NCBI GenBank assembly: GCA_965368765.1
Contig: CBDUOF010000032.1
Location: forward strand, 1 to 22,255
Direction of reading: 5' to 3'
Source: Leptofilum sp965368765
Lineage (GTDB): Bacteria; Chloroflexota; Anaerolineae; Promineifilales; Promineifilaceae
DNA: 22,255 nt
Shown: piece by piece, positions 15,070 to 22,222 of the stretch
How positions within the stretch are numbered: the stretch's first letter is position 1
Layout of the letters: every line of letters starts with the position of its first letter
Notes under the pieces: model-generated
The model's input: only the letters and a program-made list of their open reading frames with translations
The model's database searches: none
Told to the model about the DNA's origin: nothing
Made by a program: the position numbers and the translations under genes

Positions 15070-16827
15070 GTGGAAATATTCCCCACACCCCAAGCCATCA
15101 ATCGACAGCCCGTGGCGGGCTGGTTGAGCCGCCTGACGGTGGCTGATGGCTTGCTGGCGATGATACTTTTAGCAGCGGCTATCCTTCGCTTGGCCGGTTT
15201 GGGCCAGCTGCCATTGTCTGATGCCGAAGCGACCCAGGCATTGGCCGTTTGGCAATTTTGGCAGCCAGGAACGGCCGTTGCCGCCGTGGGCAGCCCTGCC
15301 TATTTCAGCCTCACCAGCCCGTTAACCCAGCTTTTTGGGTATGGTGATGCCGTGATGCGATTTATTCCGGCCCTGTTTGGCCTGGGACTTGTTTATCTTC
15401 CCTGGCTGCTGCGTCACCGGCTGGGCACGCAAGGTGCCTTGGTAACGGCCGTTTTGCTGGCCATTTCTCCCCTGAACAGTTTGGTCTCCCGCACTGCTGG
15501 CGGAGACAGTATTGCCATGTTTGCACTGCTGCTGCTGCTCATCGCCGCCATACGTTACCAGGAAACGGCCGCAAGCCGCTGGCTCAACACGCTTTTTGCC
15601 GCATTGGGGCTGGGCCTGGCCAGTTCCGCCCTTTTTTATAGTGGTCTAGTCACGCTGCTGCTGGCCTGGTTTATTCATTCTCGACTCGGCTTGTCTTTGT
15701 TTGTGGCTGGCTGGCAGGTACGGCCTACAGAAACAAACTGGCGCAAAGGAACGGCCGTTGGTGGCGTCGTCCTCTTGGTTCTTAGCACCTTCTTTTTGAT
15801 GCACCCCTCAGGACTAGGGGCGTCGGCGCGACTCATAGGCGAATGGTTTCAGCAGTTTGGCGGGGCATTTACGCTCGATCCGCTGCTTGCCCTGGTGCGC
15901 TACGAACCGGCGCTGGTTCTTTTGGGCGTCCTGGCGATTGGCTGGGCAATTTGGCGCAGTCAACCGCTGGCGCTGTTCGGCGTTTATTGGCTTAGCTGCG
16001 CTTTGATATTGCTGCTGCTACAGCGCAACTATTTAGGCAATACGCTGCTCCTGACGCTGCCGTCTGCCCTGTTAGTCGGCATTATGGCGCACGCGGTTTG
16101 GCGTCGTCGCTGGGATTGGTTGAGCGGCAGTGCAGCGCTGGCAGGATTGGTCGGATCGCTCATCTTGTTAGTCAACCTGGCGCGATTGGGCCGGGCTGTG
16201 CAGCAAAACGCCCAGGAGAACAGTGGCTATTTGCTGGTCATGCTCACTATCATCTTGTTTGTCGGGCTGGTGCTGTACTTAGCGGCAATGGAGGACAGTA
16301 CGGCCGTTCCCCAAGGGATTTTGCTGGCGTTGCTGGGCTTCTTTCTATTTTATCAGTGGGGCACTGGCTGGTGGCTGGGCCAGCACGGAGCCAATGATCC
16401 GCGGGAACGTTGGGTCACTCATGGCACCGATGCGGCCATCGACGAACTCAGCAACACAGTACGAACACTTTCGCGCCAGCTAGCCAATTCAGACACCCAG
16501 TTACAGATTGCTACTACGCTCGATGTACCAGCCTTGACCTGGTATTTACGCGACTACGCTCGCCTGGAACAGCTTGCTGCATTGCCGTTAACGCCCACAC
16601 AGCAAGTGATTATTACGCCCGATAGACGCGAATCGCCCCTGGCCCTGAGCTACAGCGGTACCGATTTTGCCATCCGTCGCACGGCGCCTAGTCCACCAGT
16701 GGAACGCTCAGAAACGGCCGTTTACGATACCTTTCGTTGGTGGTTTTTCCACGAATCAACGGCCGTGGTTCCGGTGGAACGTGCGGTCGTTTGGGTACGG
16801 GCTGATCTAGTTACAGGACGGCCTTAA
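15070..16827 (+). CDS. GT-C-like membrane protein, probable diverged relative of Agl23/GT39
   Basis: This 585-residue polytopic membrane protein has about ten or more hydrophobic segments and an exported C-terminal domain (about 450-585). Its N-terminus aligns by eye with the Agl23-type protein at 18305: LSDAEATQAL (49-58) with MSHDESLHTQ, GSPAYFSLTSPLTQLFGYGD (74-93) with HGPFLFHITPIFYWLFGDSD, and SRTAGGD (140-146) with SRYIRHD. Asp51 is kept, but the family's DE pair, HGP tripeptide and one Arg are altered. It is therefore either a GT39-like glycosyltransferase with a divergent site or an inactive partner. The start is GTG 15070, supported by GGAG at 15060-15063 six bases upstream. It lies 85 bp after the YYY gene and is probably in the same transcript. 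It carries six ACGGCCGT motifs, among the densest in the window. Confidence 0.75.
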   Translation: MEIFPTPQAINRQPVAGWLSRLTVADGLLAMILLAAAILRLAGLGQLPLSDAEATQALAVWQFWQPGTAVAAVGSPAYFSLTSPLTQLFGYGDAVMRFIPALFGLGLVYLPWLLRHRLGTQGALVTAVLLAISPLNSLVSRTAGGDSIAMFALLLLLIAAIRYQETAASRWLNTLFAALGLGLASSALFYSGLVTLLLAWFIHSRLGLSLFVAGWQVRPTETNWRKGTAVGGVVLLVLSTFFLMHPSGLGASARLIGEWFQQFGGAFTLDPLLALVRYEPALVLLGVLAIGWAIWRSQPLALFGVYWLSCALILLLLQRNYLGNTLLLTLPSALLVGIMAHAVWRRRWDWLSGSAALAGLVGSLILLVNLARLGRAVQQNAQENSGYLLVMLTIILFVGLVLYLAAMEDSTAVPQGILLALLGFFLFYQWGTGWWLGQHGANDPRERWVTHGTDAAIDELSNTVRTLSRQLANSDTQLQIATTLDVPALTWYLRDYARLEQLAALPLTPTQQVIITPDRRESPLALSYSGTDFAIRRTAPSPPVERSETAVYDTFRWWFFHESTAVVPVERAVVWVRADLVTGRP

Positions 16828-16971
16828 AATGAAAGGTGCTTGGCAAATGAATCTTAATGGAATGCAACGTTTCGTGAAGTTACACGGCGTTACGCAGAAA
16901 TAAAGAATAAATGTGAATGACTCTGCTTTACTGGGCCGTCTCTGCGTCCCAACACGTTCTCGCTTTTTATT

Positions 16972-17586
16972 ATGAACAGTATTTCTGACCAAACCTTACA
17001 ACCGTGGCGCCCTAACAGCCCCACCTATGCCGATGAGCAAAGTCAATCGCTCATTTCCCGCTGCTTGTCGGGTGAGGATAATGCCTATGTCGCCCTGTAT
17101 AACCAATATGCGGGCATGATTTACCGGCTTTGTTATGGGCTGCTGCAAAACAAGGAAGATGCTGAAGAAGTCGTTCAGGACAGCTTTGAATATGCTTTCC
17201 GCAAGCTGGGCAAGTACGATGCCCATAAATCAGCTTTTAAGACGTGGTTGTACCAGATTGCCGTCAGTCGCTGTCGCAACAAACGGCGGCGCAAATGGTT
17301 GCCTACCTTTTCGCTAAGCCAGATAGGTGGCGAAGAGATAACGGATGCAGATTCGCCGACGCCAGCCGAGCAAATGAACCTAACGGAACAGCAGCAAGTC
17401 GTATGGCAGGCCATACAAGGTTTATCGGCCAAGCTGCGAGAAACGGCCGTTTTGCGCTACTATGAAGGATTCTCTTTCGTGGAAATTGGCCACATCTTGG
17501 GGATTCCCACCAAGACCGCTGAATCCCGAATGCGCTTGGCGCACAGTGCACTGCGCCAAGCCTTAGCGGAGCTAATAGAACTATGA
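16972..17586 (+). CDS. ECF-type RNA polymerase sigma factor
   Basis: This 204-residue sigma factor has region 2 (about 38-105: DNAYVALYNQYAGMIYRLCYGLLQNKEDAEEVVQDSFEYAFRKL, with the core-binding and -10 helices, then WLYQIAVSRCRNKRRR) and region 4 (about 136-195: LSAKLRETAVLRYYEGFSFVEIGHILGIPTKTAESRMRLAHSALRQAL, the -35-binding helix-turn-helix). Regions 1 and 3 are absent, as in ECF (group 4) sigmas. It directs polymerase to a small regulon, usually for envelope or stress responses, and is held inactive by a partner. The next gene overlaps its stop (ATGA at 17583-17586), which is typical of a sigma/anti-sigma pair. The position between four membrane glycosyltransferase-like genes makes these candidate targets. 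The 144-bp upstream gap shows no promoter I can assign with confidence. Confidence 0.93.
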   Translation: MNSISDQTLQPWRPNSPTYADEQSQSLISRCLSGEDNAYVALYNQYAGMIYRLCYGLLQNKEDAEEVVQDSFEYAFRKLGKYDAHKSAFKTWLYQIAVSRCRNKRRRKWLPTFSLSQIGGEEITDADSPTPAEQMNLTEQQQVVWQAIQGLSAKLRETAVLRYYEGFSFVEIGHILGIPTKTAESRMRLAHSALRQALAELIEL

Positions 17587-17996
17587 TGCAACAAGAACAG
17601 CAAGTCAGCCGGTTGGTGAAACAGACTCTACAAAAAGTTGGGCACATTGACAACGGCCGTCTCACCCAGCTAATGCCAGCGATTCCCAGTCCAAAACGGC
17701 CGTTTTGGCACACCGTTGCGCCACGTCGGCTGGCGATGGCGGCGACAACCGTATCGCTCTTATTTGTCATGCTGCTGGGCGGCTGGCAATGGGTCGCCAA
17801 CAACCAGCCATCCCTCTGGCCATCGTCACCGACCATTGTGGCGGTGACGGCGACAATGACGCACACGCCCAAAGCAACCGAAACGCAACCGAAGCCAACG
17901 GAAACGGCCGTTGCCAAACAGAATGAATTTGGTGCCGCACTGACACCCGCACCCTTGCCGACGCCGATTGCGGCCCTGCCAATCAATACGAACTAG
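17583..17996 (+). CDS. Small single-pass membrane protein, probable anti-sigma factor
   Basis: This 137-residue protein is translationally coupled to the sigma gene (4-bp overlap). The cytoplasmic N-terminus (1-49) contains a short helix-forming stretch (MMQQEQQVSRLVKQTLQKVG). One membrane segment spans about 50-72 (LAMAATTVSLLFVMLLGGWQW), and the exported tail (73-137) is rich in Thr and Pro (TPKATETQPKPTETAV, TPAPLPTP). There is no HxxxCxxC zinc motif, so it is not a classical ZAS anti-sigma factor; the N-terminal domain is also short for one. The role as an inhibitor of the upstream sigma rests on gene order and topology, not on homology. It contains three ACGGCCGT motifs in about 400 bp, in three different reading frames (NGR at 17653, RP at 17696, TAV at 17904). 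Confidence 0.65.
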   Translation: MMQQEQQVSRLVKQTLQKVGHIDNGRLTQLMPAIPSPKRPFWHTVAPRRLAMAATTVSLLFVMLLGGWQWVANNQPSLWPSSPTIVAVTATMTHTPKATETQPKPTETAVAKQNEFGAALTPAPLPTPIAALPINTN

Positions 17997-18038
17997 GACG
18001 AGCCAAGAACAATTCACCGGAGACGCTGCCTTTTATGT

Positions 18039-18150
18039 GTAAAAACCAAAAAGAATTTTGAGTAAGACTGAGCGGGAAATTGGTTTTTACTTGAGCCAAT
18101 CACAGAAAAATCGTGCTTCGTTTTTTCAAAGAAATTTCTGTGATTTGCTT
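18039..18150. repeat. Tandem repeat unit, copy 1 (double hairpin)
   Basis: This 112-bp unit contains two perfect 11-bp inverted repeats: GTAAAAACCAA (18039-18049) with TTGGTTTTTAC (18080-18090), and AATCACAGAAA (18098-18108) with TTTCTGTGATT (18135-18145). It is followed directly, without spacer, by a second copy that is about 93-95% identical. Confidence 0.9.
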
Positions 18151-18260
18151 GTAAAAACCAAAAAGAATTTTGAATAAGACTGAGCGGGAAATTGGTTTTT
18201 ACTTGAGCCAATCACAGAGAAATCGCGCTTCGTTTTCAAAGATCTTTCTGTGATTTGCTT
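18151..18260. repeat. Tandem repeat unit, copy 2 (double hairpin)
   Basis: This 110-bp copy starts at GTAAAAACC and ends at GATTTGCTT like copy 1. Differences are a few substitutions (GAGTAAG to GAATAAG, CAGAAAAAT to CAGAGAAAT, CGTGC to CGCGC) and two fewer T in the inner T-run. The first stem is kept exactly. The second keeps most pairs: TCACAGA remains opposite TCTGTGA, and the ends are changed on both arms. This suggests the paired structure matters or that the copy is recent. Confidence 0.9.
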
Positions 18261-18304
18261 AAGAATCTACAAAATCTGTCGATAAAAAATTTGCTGGACA
18301 CTTT

Positions 18305-21300
18305 ATGACTGACCTAACAACACCTGAACCAAGATCTGACTTTTTATCCCGGCCACTTTTGGCCAGCCTGAACATTGATTGGGAAAAGAGCCTGTACCTG
18401 CTCATCTTGCTCGCTGCCGTCGTCACCCGCTTTTGGGGGCTGGGCGACCGGGTAATGAGCCACGATGAGAGCCTGCATACCCAATTTTCCTACCAATTCT
18501 TCATTGGCGATGGGTTCAGCCACACGCCGCTGATGCATGGACCATTTTTATTTCACATCACCCCCATCTTCTACTGGCTCTTTGGCGACAGCGACCTTTC
18601 GGCACGGGCACCGGTGGCTATATTTGGCATTATTTTAGTGGCAATGCCCTACTTTTTGCGTCCCTGGCTGGGCAAAATCGGCGCGCTGGCGACCAGCTTC
18701 CTCTTCCTCATTTCGCCGTTCGTCACTTACTACTCTCGCTACATTCGCCACGACATTTACGTCATTGTGTGGGCGATGATTATTTTTATTGCCATTTGGA
18801 ACTACTTTCAGAAAAGAGAGAATAAATATCTGTGGTGGTTTGCCGCTGGCACGGCCCTGATGTTTTCTACCAAAGAAGTCTCGTTTATTTACGTGGCTAT
18901 TTTTGGCAGCTTCCTGATCATTCGTCTCCTGCCTCAGATTTGGCTGGCTCCGTGGCTGCGCAACAATTTGAGCAAGTTATCTTCCCCGGTGCTGCTCCTG
19001 CTGCTTGGCTTGCTGATGGTCGGTGGTGGCCTGATTGGGCAACAGCTGGCAGCACAGCCAGAAACGCCCGTTCTACCTGAGGACGATGGCGTGTTTGCGG
19101 CCGATCCAGAGACAGATGCTCTGGTCACCCCGGACGCTGCCCAAAGCAGCGCTGTGGAAAATCGCCTGGGCTGGATTCAGATTGTCGGTATTTTTGCGAT
19201 TGGGGGTGGCTTGTTTTGGATGGCGACTCGTTTTCGGCCGTTTTTGAAGAATTATGGTGAATTTGACCTCATCGTGCTCTTCACGACCCTCATCTTGCCC
19301 ATGGCTTCGCCACTCCTGGTGGTGTTGGCCGGGGGCAATCCACGGGATTACACCATCAACAGTTGCGTGTTGGAAGGGCAGGAAGGCATGTCTGCCTTCC
19401 AGATCTTTTTTGCCCGCTTGTTCAACGGCACCTGCTGGTCCGCTTTTGTTGATTCGCCGCTGTTTTTAACGGCCGTCTTTCTTACCATCACCCTCATCAT
19501 CGCCATTTTGATTGGGCTGTGGTGGGATCAGCGTCGCTGGCTGGTAGCCGCAGGTATTTTCCACATCATCTTCATAGTCTTGTATACCTCCGTCTTCACC
19601 AACTTCTCTGGCTGGACCAGCGGCACGATTGGTTCGCTCGGTTACTGGCTGGAGCAGCAAGATGTGGCCCGGGGCAATCAGCCACCGTTTTACTACTTCT
19701 TTGTGGTGCCCTTTTATGAATTCTTGCCGCTGATTTTCTCACTGCTGGCCATACGATTTTGGTTGATTAAACAACGCATTAGTGAGGTGACCGGGTATTG
19801 GATTACGGCCGTATTGCTGGCTCTGCTCGCTTTTAGTTTAGGCAACTGGATCTTCAATCTGGGCAACGTGGCCAATGGTTTGGAAACCAGCCGCCTGCCT
19901 GGCATTTTGGCAGCAGTGCTTATTTTGGGACTGGCTATTTTAGGCTGGTTCTTCTTTCGGCGTCGGCAAATTTTAAAAGCACACGGCCTGGAAAACAGCC
20001 TGATGGCGCTGCTGGCCAAGGATATCATGTGCGAATTTGTGGCCTTTGTGAGCTGGTGGTTGGCGCTGACCTGGGTTGCCTACAGCGTCGCTGGGGAAAA
20101 GATGCCCTGGCTAAGTACGCACTTTGTTATCCCAATGGCGCTGCTGACCGGCTGGTACATCAATGAGCAATTTAAGGACATCGACTGGCGAGAGCTCTTC
20201 TCGCGGCACGCAATGACATTTGTGGGATTAACGCTGGGGCTGATTGTGGCGGTGCTGGTGGCCCTGGGGCCTGTGCTGTTAGGGCGCGTCGAGTTAGGCA
20301 ATCAGCAGTTGGGTAATCTGAGCCAGCTTGGCAGTGTATTGGGCGGTATTGTACTGGCTGCCCTGGTATTCTGGTTCTGGCAAAGATCACGCGAGACGGT
20401 AAACGGCCGTCTCCGTCGCCCGCTCGTCACCCTGACGATCTTTGCCCTGCTGAGTATTCTCACACTTCGCTTTATGTACATGTCTAGCTTCCCCAATGCA
20501 GACTATGCCCGCGAATATTTGGTCTACGCCCACGGCGCTCCCGCGGCTAAAAGCATGGTCCTGGATCAGGTAGATACGCTATCCACCCGCATGCACGGAG
20601 ACAAGAGCATCAAGGTAGCCTTTGGCGGTAGTGGCGTATCATGGCCGTTTACCTGGTATATGCGCGAATATCCCAACCGCGTCTACTTTGGCGAAAGCCC
20701 CACTGCCACACTCAATGATTCTCCAGTGGTCCTGGTGGGTCGCAGCAATTGGGACGATGTGGATCGGCTGCTCGGCAGCAATTACACCTATCGCACTTAC
20801 ACTTACCTCTGGTGGCCCATGGAGGATTATCGCAACATTGGCTGGGCGGCGATTTTGGGCGATCCCAATCGACCCGAGGGGAGTGAACGGCGTGGTCTGC
20901 TGAATCCCAACGTTCGAGAATCACTGTGGGACATCTTTTTCTACCGTGATTTCAATAAATACAGCCAAACCTTTGGCGGCACATTAAGTGATGGCCAGTG
21001 GCCTCTGCGCGACGATTTACGGCTCTACGTGCGTAAAGACGTCCTGGCTGATTTATGGGATTATGGCCTGGAGGCAGTAGGCGCACCCGGTCTGGAAACG
21101 CCCTACCAGGAAGGTGAGATTTCTGTCATACCGGCGATGGTAATTAACGCCAGCGGCCTTGCTGGTACAGCCGATGATCAGCTCTTTGCGCCGCGCAATG
21201 TTGCTGTGAGCGCGGACGGCCGTCTTTATGTTCTTGACTCCGGCAATGCCCAGATACAGGTCTTTGATTCTGCCGGACAGCTCATTGACAGTTTTGGCAG

Positions 21301-22222
21301 TCCCGGTGCTGAAAATGGACAATTTAACCCGGACGGCCAGGGTCCCTGGGGACTGGCGATTGATGAACAGTTTATTTATGTGGCCGACACGTGGAACCAT
21401 CGGGTGCAGAAATTTACGTTGGACGGCGAGTTCGTAGGCAGTTACGGCCGTCCGGGCAACACAAGTGACGATCCGCTAGGGCAAGGGCTGGGGCTGTTCT
21501 TTGGCCCGCGTGAAGTTGCACTTACCGCCGATGGTCGCGTGTTGGTAACGGACACGGGCCATCACCGGGTACAAATTATGGATGCCGAGGGCAACTTTAT
21601 TGGCCAGCTGGGTGCAGGCGGCGACCAGTTTGGTGCGGCTCTGGGACAGTTTTACGAGCCGGTGGGGGTCACAGTAGGTACTGATGGTTTTGTCTACGTG
21701 GCAGATACCTGGAACGGCCGTATCCAGCAGCTGACCTCTGATCTTATTCCCGTCAACGAATGGCTGCTGGACACTGGCTGGCCAGCCAATACGTCCATCA
21801 ACAACAAGCCGTATCTGGCGGTGGACAGCGGCGGGCGCGTCTATGTCACCGATCCTGAAGCAGCGCGGGTGCTCATCTTTGCGCCCGATGGCAGCTATTT
21901 AGGTAAGTTCGGCCAGTTTGGCACCGATGCCAATAGCTTTAACCTCATCAACGGCATTTTTATCGACGCACAGGACAACATTTACATTGCCGACGCTGGC
22001 AACAATCGCGTGCTGAAATACGGGCCAATTTTTGCCCCGGTGCTGCCCATCGAGGAGCCGATTGACGAACAGCCGATTGATGAGTCGCAGGAAGAACCCG
22101 TCGAGGAGCAATCGGAAGGCGGCGCTGCTGAAGATGGGGATACGGCCGTTGAGCCAACTGAAATCGCGCCAACTGAGGCGGTTCCCCCAACCGAACCGCC
22201 TGCGCCAGCGTATTATAATTAA
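18305..22222 (+). CDS. Agl23-type (TIGR03663) membrane protein fused to a C-terminal NHL beta-propeller
   Basis: This is a 1,305-residue polytopic protein. The N-terminal part shows the invariant features of TIGR03663, annotated as flippase activity-associated protein Agl23 and related to PMT mannosyltransferases: DE (54-55) in MSHDESLHT, HGP (78-80), and Arg residues in SARAP (Arg101) and YYSRYIRHD (Arg145, Arg148). Many membrane helices reach to about residue 730; an exported acidic loop lies near 245-282. An extracytoplasmic region follows, then six NHL repeats (about 957-1245) with the typical VYVADTWNGRIQ pattern, and a Pro/Glu-rich tail (about 1246-1305). This family usually occurs in genomes that also carry YYY proteins, as here. 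The likely role is in handling lipid-linked sugars at the membrane; the propeller probably binds glycan or protein outside the cell. The start is ATG 18305. Confidence 0.87.
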   Translation: MTDLTTPEPRSDFLSRPLLASLNIDWEKSLYLLILLAAVVTRFWGLGDRVMSHDESLHTQFSYQFFIGDGFSHTPLMHGPFLFHITPIFYWLFGDSDLSARAPVAIFGIILVAMPYFLRPWLGKIGALATSFLFLISPFVTYYSRYIRHDIYVIVWAMIIFIAIWNYFQKRENKYLWWFAAGTALMFSTKEVSFIYVAIFGSFLIIRLLPQIWLAPWLRNNLSKLSSPVLLLLLGLLMVGGGLIGQQLAAQPETPVLPEDDGVFAADPETDALVTPDAAQSSAVENRLGWIQIVGIFAIGGGLFWMATRFRPFLKNYGEFDLIVLFTTLILPMASPLLVVLAGGNPRDYTINSCVLEGQEGMSAFQIFFARLFNGTCWSAFVDSPLFLTAVFLTITLIIAILIGLWWDQRRWLVAAGIFHIIFIVLYTSVFTNFSGWTSGTIGSLGYWLEQQDVARGNQPPFYYFFVVPFYEFLPLIFSLLAIRFWLIKQRISEVTGYWITAVLLALLAFSLGNWIFNLGNVANGLETSRLPGILAAVLILGLAILGWFFFRRRQILKAHGLENSLMALLAKDIMCEFVAFVSWWLALTWVAYSVAGEKMPWLSTHFVIPMALLTGWYINEQFKDIDWRELFSRHAMTFVGLTLGLIVAVLVALGPVLLGRVELGNQQLGNLSQLGSVLGGIVLAALVFWFWQRSRETVNGRLRRPLVTLTIFALLSILTLRFMYMSSFPNADYAREYLVYAHGAPAAKSMVLDQVDTLSTRMHGDKSIKVAFGGSGVSWPFTWYMREYPNRVYFGESPTATLNDSPVVLVGRSNWDDVDRLLGSNYTYRTYTYLWWPMEDYRNIGWAAILGDPNRPEGSERRGLLNPNVRESLWDIFFYRDFNKYSQTFGGTLSDGQWPLRDDLRLYVRKDVLADLWDYGLEAVGAPGLETPYQEGEISVIPAMVINASGLAGTADDQLFAPRNVAVSADGRLYVLDSGNAQIQVFDSAGQLIDSFGSPGAENGQFNPDGQGPWGLAIDEQFIYVADTWNHRVQKFTLDGEFVGSYGRPGNTSDDPLGQGLGLFFGPREVALTADGRVLVTDTGHHRVQIMDAEGNFIGQLGAGGDQFGAALGQFYEPVGVTVGTDGFVYVADTWNGRIQQLTSDLIPVNEWLLDTGWPANTSINNKPYLAVDSGGRVYVTDPEAARVLIFAPDGSYLGKFGQFGTDANSFNLINGIFIDAQDNIYIADAGNNRVLKYGPIFAPVLPIEEPIDEQPIDESQEEPVEEQSEGGAAEDGDTAVEPTEIAPTEAVPPTEPPAPAYYN

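Larger units (their letters stand above)
17997..18304. other. 308-bp non-coding region holding a tandem hairpin repeat
   Basis: This is the only gap over 300 bp. It is AT-rich and contains no plausible gene. Most of it is two copies of a roughly 110-bp unit (listed separately); the last 44 bases before ATG 18305 are unique and lack a strong ribosome site (only GGAC near 18296). It must contain the promoter for the Agl23-type gene unless that gene is read through from the sigma operon. Confidence 0.6.

Noticed and set aside
17303..17986. Long open frame on the minus strand opposite the sigma and anti-sigma genes
   Set aside because: It is an antisense shadow: the + strand frames have clear sigma-factor motifs and a coupled neighbour, while the minus-strand translation has no recognisable domain.
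18098..18145. TCACA/TGTGA arms as a Crp operator
   Set aside because: The arms are separated by far more than the 6-bp spacer of a Crp site; they fit a hairpin in a repeated unit better.
18039..18260. Possible CRISPR array
   Set aside because: Only two long units directly abutting, with internal hairpins and no spacers; no cas gene is present.
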